Source: Priestia megaterium
GTDB taxonomy: Bacteria > Bacillota > Bacilli > Bacillales > Bacillaceae_H
Reading direction: 5' to 3'
NCBI RefSeq assembly: GCF_009497655.1
Contig: NZ_CP023317.1
Span: forward strand, 1,889,501-1,953,500
DNA length: 64,000 bases
The notes under the pieces are model-generated. The model saw only the letters and a program-made list of their open reading frames with translations. It did no database searches and was not told the DNA's origin. Position numbers and translations under genes: made by a program. Shown piece by piece: positions 42,231 to 49,999 of this stretch (position 1 is its first letter; each line of letters opens with the position of its first letter).

Positions 42231-43000
42231 AAGAATGGATAGCCATACTACGAATCTCTCTTCAGTTTTTTACGATCTTACCACTGGCTAAAACCGTTCA
42301 ATGGACTGAAAAAAGAACGGCACGCTCACTTTTTGTTCTGCCTTGGATTGGCATATTACTAGGTTTAATGTTTTATAGCTTTTTACAGCTGCTTCACTAT
42401 TCACCTATCACTGCTATTGTTAGCAGTATTTTAGTTTTGCTTTTGCCGCTTGTTTTAACGGGTGGTCTTCATGTAGACGGGTGGATGGATGTAAGTGATG
42501 CGTATTTTTCCCATCAGTCAAAGGAAAAGAAACTGCAGATTTTAAGCGATCCGCACGTTGGGTCTTTTGCTATTCTTTCTCTTATTGTTCTGCTTCTGCT
42601 GCGCTTTAGTGCAATCTATGAATTAACGTCTCTTTCTTCTTTATCGGTTTGGGCATGTATAACCGTCTTTACACTTCCAAGAATCGGAGCCGCTTTCTTA
42701 GTTATGAGAGATAAGCCCGCTAAAGATACGGGGCTTGCTGCTTATTTTCAAAAAGGAGTCACCAAATGGTCTATTTATGCATTTATCGTCATGAGCCTAT
42801 TCTTAGTTGCTATTTTCATTGTTTTTATAGACAATAAATTCATTATCTTTTTCTTTGCCGGTTTTTTATGGCTCTGGATACGGTTTTATCGTTCGCAGTT
42901 TGGTGGCGTAACAGGAGATGTTATAGGTGCAACCATTGAAGGAGGAGAAACGTTTTTATGGATAATTCTTTGGTTATCACATGTATTCGCCATGGCATGA
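42215..43000 (+). CDS. cobS: Adenosylcobinamide-GDP ribazoletransferase (cobalamin synthase)
   Basis: A 261-residue membrane protein that joins adenosylcobinamide-GDP to alpha-ribazole. LTGGLHVDGWMDVSDAYFSH is the acidic metal-binding motif, SDPHVGSFA the next, and FGGVTGDVIGATIEGGE near the C-terminus is a family hallmark. Six to seven membrane segments. Start ATG 42215 overlaps cobU by 16 bases; ATG 42227 is possible. Confidence 0.92.
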   Translation: MCKQMKEWIAILRISLQFFTILPLAKTVQWTEKRTARSLFVLPWIGILLGLMFYSFLQLLHYSPITAIVSSILVLLLPLVLTGGLHVDGWMDVSDAYFSHQSKEKKLQILSDPHVGSFAILSLIVLLLLRFSAIYELTSLSSLSVWACITVFTLPRIGAAFLVMRDKPAKDTGLAAYFQKGVTKWSIYAFIVMSLFLVAIFIVFIDNKFIIFFFAGFLWLWIRFYRSQFGGVTGDVIGATIEGGETFLWIILWLSHVFAMA

Positions 43001-43572
43001 CGCTTGAAAATCAACAAAAAAAATATATAGGGTGGAGTGATCCGCCTTTAAGTATAGAAGGGAAAAATGAATTAAAAGAGCTTTCTCTAGAGCCGGAGCT
43101 CGTTATTTCCAGTGACTTAAAAAGAGCGCTAGAAACAAGTTCAATTGTTTTTCCTAAATCTCAGGTGATTAAAAGGGAAAGTTGGCGTGAGCTGCATTTT
43201 GGAAATTGGGAAGAGAAGACGTATGAAGATTTAAAAAACATACGGGCATATAGAAATTGGATCGATCACTGGGCAGAACATACGCCTCCGAATGGTGAAA
43301 GCTTCTCAGGGTTTTCAAACCGAGTTTGGGAAGCTTGGGAAGAAGCGGTCGATTTGGCGGCTAGTCAGCAATTGCGTCACATTGCTATTGTTTCACACGG
43401 CGGACCACTGCGTTTACTTGCGTCCCATTTTAAACAGACAGCGTCGCTTTGGGATGTTTCTTTTTCTTATGGAGAAGGTTTTTCAGTAACGTGCACATAC
43501 AAACAGGCAAAGGAGAGAAGAGCATGCATTTCGTATTCGGCGGTGCATTTACCGGCAAAAGAAAATGGGTGA
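42958..43572 (+). CDS. cobC: Histidine phosphatase, probable alpha-ribazole phosphatase
   Basis: A 204-residue phosphoglycerate-mutase-like protein. CIRHGMTLEN holds the catalytic His (RHG), SSDLKRALETS and HFGNWEEKTYEDL follow, and IVSHGGPLRLL is the second His. In this operon it most likely removes phosphate from alpha-ribazole phosphate or from the final cobalamin phosphate. GGAGGAG is nine bases before ATG; it overlaps cobS by 43 bases. Confidence 0.85.
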   Translation: MDNSLVITCIRHGMTLENQQKKYIGWSDPPLSIEGKNELKELSLEPELVISSDLKRALETSSIVFPKSQVIKRESWRELHFGNWEEKTYEDLKNIRAYRNWIDHWAEHTPPNGESFSGFSNRVWEAWEEAVDLAASQQLRHIAIVSHGGPLRLLASHFKQTASLWDVSFSYGEGFSVTCTYKQAKERRACISYSAVHLPAKENG

Positions 43573-43949
43573 AGCAGCAGTATGCCAGTAAGTCGATAAA
43601 ATGGCATTGTTTGTATGAAGACCCCGTTTTACCGGCCATTGAGTTTGAAGAAAGTTACATTGTGCTAGAAGGATTTGAGCACTATGTTAAGGAATTAATA
43701 CATAGCGAGCTGGAGGCTCCGCATCTTGTTGTTAAAAAGGTCATACAGAAGTGGAGAGACAGCGGTGTATGGGAACAGTTAATAGTGATTGGAACTGAAG
43801 TCGGCAAAGGCATTGTTCCTTTAGATCCAATAGAGCGGCAGTGGAGAGATGAATGCGGGTATGCGTATCAGCATTTGGCGGCACATGCCCAGAAAGTAGA
43901 TCACATTTGGTACGGAATTGCTAATCGATTGAAGGAGGAAATACAATGA
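43524..43949 (+). CDS. Short CobU-like paralogue with altered P-loop
   Basis: A 141-residue protein. FVFGGAFTGKRKWVKQQYAS resembles the CobU P-loop but has Arg where the Ser/Thr after Lys is expected. VIGTEVGKGIVPLDPIERQW, RDECGYAYQHLAAHAQKVDH and IWYGIANRLK match the C-terminal CobU motif set. It is about 45 residues shorter than CobU. AAGGAGAG precedes ATG 43524, overlapping cobC by 49 bases. It may be a regulatory or nucleotide-binding partner; activity is uncertain. Confidence 0.75.
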   Translation: MHFVFGGAFTGKRKWVKQQYASKSIKWHCLYEDPVLPAIEFEESYIVLEGFEHYVKELIHSELEAPHLVVKKVIQKWRDSGVWEQLIVIGTEVGKGIVPLDPIERQWRDECGYAYQHLAAHAQKVDHIWYGIANRLKEEIQ

Positions 43950-44515
43950 ACATTTACACAAAAACAGGGGACAAAGGGCAGACAAGCTTGATTGGAGGAA
44001 GAGTAAATAAAGATGATATTCGAGTGGAAGCATACGGGACGATTGATGAGCTAAATGGCTTTGTAGGTCAAGCGATTTATCAGCTGGATGAAGCAACATT
44101 AAAAGATGTAAAAGAAGAGCTAATTACGATTCAGCATGAGCTTTTTGACTGTGGAAGTGATTTAGCATTTGCAAAAGATGATCATCCGTACAAAGTAACG
44201 AATGACATGATAGCAGTACTTGAAAAGCGCATTGATGTCTATATGTCAGAAGCGCCGGCCATTGAGCGTTTTATTTTACCTGGAGGCACACCTGCAGCGA
44301 CAACGCTTCATATTTGTCGGACGATTACACGCCGCGCAGAACGGCTTGTTGTTGGCGTGCAGCGTGAGCATAAAATTAATGTGGCGGTGCTTCAGTATTT
44401 AAATCGTTTATCCGATTATTTCTTTGCTGCGGCTCGAATCGCTAACGCGCGAGAAAATGTACAAGACGTAGAGTATATTCGCAGTGCCAAAGTATTTAAA
44501 CAACCTAAAAAATAA
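43946..44515 (+). CDS. pduO: ATP:cob(I)alamin adenosyltransferase, PduO type
   Basis: A 189-residue enzyme that transfers adenosyl to Co(I) corrinoids. IYTKTGDKGQTSLIGGRVNK is the ATP-binding N-terminus, GTIDELNGFVG and RTITRRAERL with YLNRLSDYFFAAAR the conserved helices. Homologue of B. subtilis YvqK. ATG overlaps the previous stop by four bases; it ends the operon, followed by a terminator. Confidence 0.93.
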   Translation: MNIYTKTGDKGQTSLIGGRVNKDDIRVEAYGTIDELNGFVGQAIYQLDEATLKDVKEELITIQHELFDCGSDLAFAKDDHPYKVTNDMIAVLEKRIDVYMSEAPAIERFILPGGTPAATTLHICRTITRRAERLVVGVQREHKINVAVLQYLNRLSDYFFAAARIANARENVQDVEYIRSAKVFKQPKK

Positions 44516-44525
44516 TGTATAAAAA

Positions 44526-44569
44526 ACGGTCGAGCTAAAAGCGATCGTTTTTTTTTTTTTTTTTTTTTT
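44526..44569 (+). terminator. Operon terminator with a 22-T tract
   Basis: ACGGTCG / CGATCGT-type stem followed by 22 consecutive T (44548-44569). The homopolymer length is exceptional and could be uncertain in assembly. Confidence 0.8.
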
Positions 44570-44662
44570 GAGCTATTTCGATAGGCAAAATAAAGCTATA
44601 AAAAAGAGGTAAATGCATCTATAATGATAAGAGACAGAGAGATAAAGAAAAGAGGTTGAGAA

Positions 44663-45589
44663 ATGAATCAAGATTCTAAACGAGCAGGTATTGTTTATAC
44701 AGCCAGCGCTTACGTTATGTGGGGGCTTTTTCCGCTTTACTGGAAGCTTCTTGGCGAGGTGAATGCGAATGAAATACTCGCTCACCGCGTTATATGGTCA
44801 TTTATTTTTATGCTTTTACTTTTGCTTGTGACAAAGCAAATGAGTTCTTTAAAGAAGACGCTTGGTTTATTATTTCGTAATACGAAACAAGCGGTCATTT
44901 TATTTGTGGCTTCAGTGCTAATCAGCATCAACTGGTTCGTTTACATTTGGGCGGTTAACCATAATCATATTATTGAAACAAGTTTAGGTTACTACATCAA
45001 TCCGCTCGTTAGTATTTTGCTTGGCATAGTCGTTTTAAAAGAGAAGCTTAATTTTTGGCAAGGTGCTTCTGTTGGATTGGCTGCTATAGGTGTTATCGTT
45101 ATGACAGTTACATACGGACATATCCCATGGGTATCATTAAGCTTAGCGTTTAGCTTTGGTTTGTACGGTCTTGTAAAAAAGACTATTCAGTTAGAAGCAA
45201 AAGTAGGATTAACGATTGAAACGATGATGGTTGCACCTATTGCAGTTATTTATTTTATTTTTCTTTTAGTGAAAGGATCTTCAAGTTTTTCCCTTCAGTC
45301 GCTTGATGTGAGTGCTCTTTTAATTGGAGGCGGTGTTGCTACAGCTATGCCACTATTGTATTTCGCTAAAGGAGCCCCGCTTATTCCGCTATCGATGGTC
45401 GGTTTTTTGCAGTACATTGCTCCTACCATGACGCTTTTATTAGGGGTATTCGTGTATCACGAACCGTTTTCTAGCGTGGAAATGATTGCCTTTTTGTTCA
45501 TTTGGGGCGGGTCGGTTATGTTCATTTTATCTAAAACTAAGTTCATGAGCTCTCATCAGCCGAAATTCTTTAAAGGGCGTTCAGCTTAA
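44663..45589 (+). CDS. rarD: EamA/DMT-family permease RarD
   Basis: A 308-residue membrane protein with about ten hydrophobic segments. GLFPLYWKLL near the N-terminus, INWFVYIWAVNHNHIIETSL, GYYINPLVSILLG and LQYIAPTMTLLLGVFVYHEP are the RarD signatures. Substrate unknown. GAGGTTGAG precedes ATG. Own terminator after. Confidence 0.9.
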   Translation: MNQDSKRAGIVYTASAYVMWGLFPLYWKLLGEVNANEILAHRVIWSFIFMLLLLLVTKQMSSLKKTLGLLFRNTKQAVILFVASVLISINWFVYIWAVNHNHIIETSLGYYINPLVSILLGIVVLKEKLNFWQGASVGLAAIGVIVMTVTYGHIPWVSLSLAFSFGLYGLVKKTIQLEAKVGLTIETMMVAPIAVIYFIFLLVKGSSSFSLQSLDVSALLIGGGVATAMPLLYFAKGAPLIPLSMVGFLQYIAPTMTLLLGVFVYHEPFSSVEMIAFLFIWGGSVMFILSKTKFMSSHQPKFFKGRSA

Positions 45590-45592
45590 CGG

Positions 45593-45630
45593 ACAAAAAA
45601 GCGGATATCTTTAGATATGCGCTTTTTTGT
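45593..45630 (+). terminator. Terminator of rarD
   Basis: ACAAAAAAGCGGATATCT / AGATATGCGCTTTTTTGT hairpin. Confidence 0.88.
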
Positions 45631-45680
45631 CTGCTGTAAAGAAATAAAAACGGAGACGGAAAAGTCACCGTATGTATACT

Positions 45681-46007
45681 TTATAGCTTCCGCTTGAAAT
45701 GAGCGTTCAACTGACCTTGAAGCATTTGGTTTTTTACTTCTTTCATTTTTCTCGCTTCATCTTTTTTAGCCAGTTCTGTGCGTATTTCACTCGTTTGAAC
45801 TCCTTCTTCTATACGATCGGCAATATCCATTAATCGTTCGACGTCTGAAAACGAATATTTCCGGATACCCGTATTGGTTCGGTCCGGAAAGAGCAGGCTT
45901 CTTTTCTCATAGTAGCGAATTTGTCTTTCTGATAAACCGGTTAATTCTTTTACAATCCCAATAGACATGACTTTTTTATCTCGATATGACGCTTCATTCG
46001 TAGACAA
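45681..46007 (-). CDS. tnrA: Nitrogen regulator TnrA (MerR family)
   Basis: A 108-residue protein matching B. subtilis TnrA along its length: [49 protein letters not shown] and the C-terminal [14 protein letters not shown], the part that contacts glutamine synthetase. TnrA controls nitrogen genes under nitrogen limitation. The start is TTG 46007 with GGTGAGGG upstream. Two perfect TnrA boxes lie in its promoter region, which fits autoregulation. It is not next to glnA here, as expected for tnrA and not glnR. Confidence 0.93.
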
Positions 46008-46074
46008 TCTCCCTCACCCCTGAGTACGTAGTAGTATGTTATTATAAAGGAAAAAAATACAAAAAATTATAACA

Positions 46075-46091
46075 TGTAATACATTCTAACA
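46075..46091. promoter_or_regulatory. TnrA/GlnR box 1
   Basis: TGTAATACATTCTAACA matches TGTNA-N7-TNACA exactly, 68 bases upstream of tnrA. Confidence 0.75.
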
Positions 46092-46118
46092 TATATATGT
46101 TATATTTTTGAATTACTA

Positions 46119-46135
46119 TGTGAGAAAAAGTGACA
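46119..46135. promoter_or_regulatory. TnrA/GlnR box 2
   Basis: TGTGAGAAAAAGTGACA matches TGTNA-N7-TNACA exactly, 27 bases beyond box 1. It may serve tnrA or the small gene at 46302. Confidence 0.75.
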
Positions 46136-46188
46136 TAAATAATGAAATAGGGAAAAGAGTCCTATAAACTAATGATTAACTCGATCCC

Positions 46189-46231
46189 AAGTGGTTAACC
46201 ATACAGGATAAAGCCTTGTGGTTAATCACTT
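46189..46231. promoter_or_regulatory. 15-bp inverted repeat near the small gene promoter
   Basis: AAGTGGTTAACCATA at 46189-46203 and TGTGGTTAATCACTT at 46217-46231 are inverted arms with two mismatches. Could be an operator or the terminator of a short transcript. Confidence 0.4.
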
Positions 46232-46301
46232 GCTTTCAAAATGATGAATAGAAAATAAATGTGAGAATATACATAAATTCTAAAAGGGAAGGGCGTTTTA
46301 C

Positions 46302-46460
46302 ATGGCTGTGCAACAATTGAAAAAAGAAGAGATTATTGAGCTGGCAAAAGAAATTATTGAACTCGATTTGAAAAGAGATGAAAAATTTGAAGAATTGACA
46401 GAGTTAGCCGGAAATCGTGCATATGAAATTTTGCGCAGAGTACAAAATGCCTGTTTATAA
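46302..46460 (+). CDS. Small helical protein, unrecognised (52 residues)
   Basis: Product MAVQQLKKEEIIELAKEIIE, LDLKRDEKFEELTELAGNRA, YEILRRVQNACL. It is highly charged and predicted all-helical. GGGAAGGG lies nine bases before ATG. It is divergent from tnrA and downstream of TnrA boxes, so it could be a nitrogen-regulated small protein; this is only inferred from position. Terminator follows. Confidence 0.65.
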   Translation: MAVQQLKKEEIIELAKEIIELDLKRDEKFEELTELAGNRAYEILRRVQNACL

Positions 46461-46464
46461 GTAA

Positions 46465-46494
46465 TAAAAAAATCCCGCCTAGAGCGGGATTTTT
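46465..46494. terminator. Bidirectional terminator
   Basis: AAAAAAATCCCGC / GCGGGATTTTT hairpin between the small gene and the convergent GTPase. Confidence 0.87.
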
Positions 46495-47413
46495 AATGAG
46501 ATTGCTGTTCAAGATTAAATAATTCTTGTTTCATCTTAGCGTGATCGAGGTTTTCACCTATAAAGACAAGAGTGGTGGGCAGCTTCATCATTTCTTTCAT
46601 ATATAGAGGCATGCCGTATGAATATTGAAACGAATACGTATCATTCGAATGAGTGAAGCGCATGTAGCCTTTAATGCGATAAATGGTATCTGGCATTTGG
46701 CGCAGCCAATTTTCAAATAATTCAAGATCCACTTTTTTTGTAAACTCATATACAAATGTTTTCAAATGAAGATGATCTTCAACATGAGCCTTATGGTGCG
46801 GCTGTTTTTGAGACAGCTGAGCTTTTTGAATCACATCAAGCTTCACGCGGGAAAATGTCGTTAATAATGTCCTTGCACTAGCGTTAATGGATTGAATCTC
46901 AAAAAGCAGGGAAGACTTTTCTGACTCAGACAGCATGTCCGTTTTATTTAATAAAATTACATCCCCATGTTTTACTTGTTCTTGAAGAAGTTTTTGAAGT
47001 TGAATGCTTAAGGAACCACGTTCTTTCCATCTTGTCGCATCCAGTGTGGTGATAATACTTTTAATCGTAACTTGATGCGCAAAAAGAGGAGACATACAAG
47101 CATCTAATACTTCAATGGGATGGGCAACTCCCGTTGTTTCTATATAGATAGCATCCAATGTGTTCTCCTGTAAAAGTGAATGAAGCTGCGTTTCAAATTG
47201 ACCTTGAATCGTACAGCACACGCAGCCATTTAGCAATTCTTTTAACGGCGTGTCTTCTTCTACTTCATTTGAGTCAATCGAAACTTGGCCAAGCTCATTC
47301 ATCACAACAGCAATATTGCGATTACGATCTTTTTCTTGCTGAAGCAGCTGTTTAAGCAACGTTGTTTTTCCGCTTCCTAAAAATCCAGATAAAATGTAGA
47401 TTTCTGTTTTCAT
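46493..47413 (-). CDS. CobW/YciC-type metal chaperone GTPase (COG0523)
   Basis: A 306-residue G3E GTPase. LSGFLGSGKTTLLKQLL is the P-loop (10-17), GCVCC (64-67) the metal-binding CxCC motif, NKTDM the guanine specificity motif. A C-terminal CobW domain follows (FVYEFTKKVDLELFENWLRQ). Relatives insert or traffic zinc or cobalt; B. subtilis YciC/ZagA is Zur-repressed. A Zur-like palindrome lies 32 bases upstream, favouring zinc. Despite the neighbour cob operon, it is not cobaltochelatase-linked CobW by position. GGAGAGACTGAA precedes ATG 47413. Confidence 0.87.
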   Translation of the reverse strand: MKTEIYILSGFLGSGKTTLLKQLLQQEKDRNRNIAVVMNELGQVSIDSNEVEEDTPLKELLNGCVCCTIQGQFETQLHSLLQENTLDAIYIETTGVAHPIEVLDACMSPLFAHQVTIKSIITTLDATRWKERGSLSIQLQKLLQEQVKHGDVILLNKTDMLSESEKSSLLFEIQSINASARTLLTTFSRVKLDVIQKAQLSQKQPHHKAHVEDHLHLKTFVYEFTKKVDLELFENWLRQMPDTIYRIKGYMRFTHSNDTYSFQYSYGMPLYMKEMMKLPTTLVFIGENLDHAKMKQELFNLEQQSH

Positions 47414-47444
47414 TTCAGTCTCTCCTATGTAAATAACATTATTT

Positions 47445-47465
47445 AAATCGGAATTTTTCCGATTA
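47445..47465. promoter_or_regulatory. Zur-like box
   Basis: AAATCGGAATTTTTCCGATTA written as 20 bases plus a final A: arms AATCGGAA and TTCCGATT. Compared with the Bacillus Zur box (AAATCGTAAT-N-ATTACGATTT) it differs at four positions, symmetric in the arms. Positioned to repress the GTPase gene. Confidence 0.55.
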
Positions 47466-47664
47466 AGGGTTGGTAAATCGTATATCCAAGAGGGGATAAA
47501 TGTCTAAACGTAAATTTTTATGCTTTTTTGTATTCATTATAACAACTTTAAAAGCGCTATGGCTATCTTTTGTAGAAAACTCAAAATACAATGAAATAAG
47601 AATATTATAAAATTTCAAACTAGCTGTGCTACAATAAAAGAAAAAGAAAAGGGGAGCAAAAGTT

Positions 47665-48594
47665 ATGCGAATATTAGTTTTAGGCGCAGGCGGCGTTGGC
47701 GGTTATTTTGGAGGCAGGCTTGTGGAAAAAGGAGAAGATGTTACTTTCCTTGTCAGAGAACGCAGAAAAAAAGAGCTGGAACAAAACGGACTTGTGATTA
47801 AAAGTGCACACGGTGACTTCACTTCACCTGTACAAGCTATTACAAAATCTGAGGTAAAAGGACCTTATGATGTTATTTTGTTCACAACGAAGGCTTATCA
47901 TCTTACACAAGCAATTGAAGATGTCCGTCCTTTTGTAGGGAATCAGACCGTTGTAATACCTTTGTTAAACGGTATGGCTCATGTCGCTCCATTGCAGGAA
48001 GCTTTTGGGGAAGAGAAAGTCATTGGAGGGCTGTGCTTTATTGAAACTACTTTAAACCAAGATGGAGAGGTCGTCCAGACGAGTCCTGCTCACAGACTTG
48101 TATTTGGTGAATTTAAGCAGAAGGACACAGAACGATTACAACTGATTGAGCAAGCGTTCAGTGGTACAAAAGCTTCGTTTGTGAAAAGTTCATATATTGA
48201 ACAGGATATGTGGCATAAGTATTTGTTTATTACGGTTATGTCAGGCATGACTACTCTTATGCGCGCACCTGTTGGACCAGTTTTAGCAGCAAAAGGCGGG
48301 CGTCAATTTGTGCAAGAACTTTTTAAAGAAGTGGAAAATATTATGATGGCCTACGATGCACCATTAGCCGAAGGAATCATTGAACAGCATATGAATACGA
48401 TGGACAAAATGACGTATGACATGAAGTCATCGATGCAGCGCGACATGGAAAAAAGCTCTCAAATTGAAGGAGACCACCTTCAAGGATATTTGCTGAAGTT
48501 AGCTGAAAAATCGTCTATACACGTACCGCTTCTTCAAACTGTACATACGCATCTAAAAGTATATGAAGAAATGTTAAAAGGTTATCAAAAATAA
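47665..48594 (+). CDS. panE: 2-Dehydropantoate 2-reductase family
   Basis: A 309-residue NADPH enzyme that reduces ketopantoate to pantoate for CoA synthesis. GAGGVGGYFGGRL is the Rossmann loop, LVRERRK binds the NADP phosphate, PLLNGMAH and the catalytic Lys in YDVILFTTKAYHL follow; SSMQRDMEKSSQIEGDHLQG is the C-terminal motif. Bacillus genomes usually carry more than one PanE-like gene, so true ketopantoate use is probable, not certain. GGGGAGC precedes ATG. Confidence 0.85.
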   Translation: MRILVLGAGGVGGYFGGRLVEKGEDVTFLVRERRKKELEQNGLVIKSAHGDFTSPVQAITKSEVKGPYDVILFTTKAYHLTQAIEDVRPFVGNQTVVIPLLNGMAHVAPLQEAFGEEKVIGGLCFIETTLNQDGEVVQTSPAHRLVFGEFKQKDTERLQLIEQAFSGTKASFVKSSYIEQDMWHKYLFITVMSGMTTLMRAPVGPVLAAKGGRQFVQELFKEVENIMMAYDAPLAEGIIEQHMNTMDKMTYDMKSSMQRDMEKSSQIEGDHLQGYLLKLAEKSSIHVPLLQTVHTHLKVYEEMLKGYQK

Positions 48595-49394
48595 TGACAG
48601 CAAAAATTGATTTAGCAGTCATGCAAGTATTGCAAAAGCTGCTAAGTACAGCAGAAATGGGACAATTACCTTCCGCTCCTGGCATTTATTTTTTCTTTGA
48701 TGAACCCGGCCGGCTTTTGTATATCGGAACCACGACGGGCTCTCTATCAGAAAGAGTAAGAGCTCACGTTGCAGGAAAAGGTGTTAGCAATACAAAAAAA
48801 TTCCACAAAGAAATTCATGCGGTTGGATATATTGAAGTTCATGGATTAAAAAAAGAATTAGATATGTTGAGAACGATGCTTGTGAATGGTTATTTTCCAA
48901 AATACAATAAACAAGATGTAAAAAGAGAAAATGAATACGACATTTACACCGTTCACGGCAGAGTCCTCAGGGATACAGGAGTTAACAAGAAAAAAGTCTC
49001 TAAGCGAAAAACGGTGCTAAAGCCAACGTTAAAAGAGATAGAGATTCGTCAAGAAAACAGCGATATTACATATGCACGAGTCGCAAATATGAATGCTGAA
49101 GATCGAGTGAAAAAATTGTGGTCTTGTCAAGAAGCAGGAGCGCAGCTACATCTTCCGGAGTCGAAAGTGTTAGCAATAAGTGACCGGCTCTTAAAAGAAC
49201 AGTATACATTTCAGCGAGATATGAAAAAGAATATGATGTTTACGATGCGGGATTTAGTTGTTATTCAAGTGTTGTTAAATTTAAATCCGACTCATGATTT
49301 GAAAAAGAGAGAAATAAAGGAAGCCATCAGTTTAGTGCGTAAATTTGGCATAGAAGAAGCTCTTCGCATCTCTGAAAAATTACTCAAAACGTAA
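48594..49394 (+). CDS. GIY-YIG domain protein with C-terminal helical domain
   Basis: A 266-residue protein. SAPGIYFFFDEPGRLLYIGT begins a GIY-YIG nuclease-type domain (about residues 27-100), with an Arg in SERVRAH. The rest is unrecognised: KRKTVLKPTLKEIE linker and a C-terminal helix-turn-helix-like region (FTMRDLVVIQVLLNLNPTHD). Whether the GIY-YIG catalytic glutamate is present is unclear. Its start overlaps the panE stop (TAATG), so it is translated with panE, although the functional link is obscure. Confidence 0.7.
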   Translation: MTAKIDLAVMQVLQKLLSTAEMGQLPSAPGIYFFFDEPGRLLYIGTTTGSLSERVRAHVAGKGVSNTKKFHKEIHAVGYIEVHGLKKELDMLRTMLVNGYFPKYNKQDVKRENEYDIYTVHGRVLRDTGVNKKKVSKRKTVLKPTLKEIEIRQENSDITYARVANMNAEDRVKKLWSCQEAGAQLHLPESKVLAISDRLLKEQYTFQRDMKKNMMFTMRDLVVIQVLLNLNPTHDLKKREIKEAISLVRKFGIEEALRISEKLLKT

Positions 49395-49429
49395 TAAAAT
49401 CCATGATCATTGTGATCATGGATTTTATC
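49393..49429. terminator. Bidirectional terminator
   Basis: AATAAAATCCATGATCA / TGATCATGGATTTTATC hairpin. Confidence 0.87.
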
Positions 49430-49444
49430 ATTTATCATTCGCGC

Positions 49445-49771
49445 TTAAGCTAATTCGTCAATAACTTTTGGTAGAGCCATAATGGAAATAACGCAAAGTG
49501 AACTGACAACTTGATGCATTTCAAAAATGGCAATGATGAATAACATCAGTGATATATATAATTGAAGGCCTTTTAATCCCCACGGCTTGCGATCGAAAAA
49601 AAAGTCGCTAAGTACAAATACAAAGAAAATGAGCGAACTGAACAAAATAATCATGGATGTAGACATGGAACGATCATAAGCAATGATAAATAACAAAGCG
49701 AGAAGCGACACAACAGATATAACTTTTAATGTTTTAATCATCGTGTTTTTATTCACTTTTTTCACCTTCAT
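49445..49771 (-). CDS. Small membrane protein, unrecognised
   Basis: A 108-residue protein with four hydrophobic segments (VISVVSLLALLFIIAY, MIILFSSLIFFVFVLS, LQLYISLMLFIIAIFEM, SSLCVISIMALP). No family recognised. ATG 49771 has a poor ribosome site; GTG 49756 follows AAGGTGA and may be the true start. Convergent with the GIY-YIG gene. Confidence 0.65.
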   Translation of the reverse strand: MKVKKVNKNTMIKTLKVISVVSLLALLFIIAYDRSMSTSMIILFSSLIFFVFVLSDFFFDRKPWGLKGLQLYISLMLFIIAIFEMHQVVSSLCVISIMALPKVIDELA

Positions 49772-49999
49772 TTGTAGGATTGATCTTTCATCCTCATTTT
49801 ATAGGATAGTCAAAAGTTCTAAAAGTCAAACGAATAAATCATAACAACAATTTAACATCTTTATACTACATTTACATTGAGAGAAAAAAATGGGCGGGTT
49901 TTGAGCTTTGTGCACTTCATTGACGCGTGCAAAGAACAAGTGCTATAGTATGTTTGCTCTAAAAGCTAAAGGAGCAAAGTTTTCAAAGGACGTGACTAT

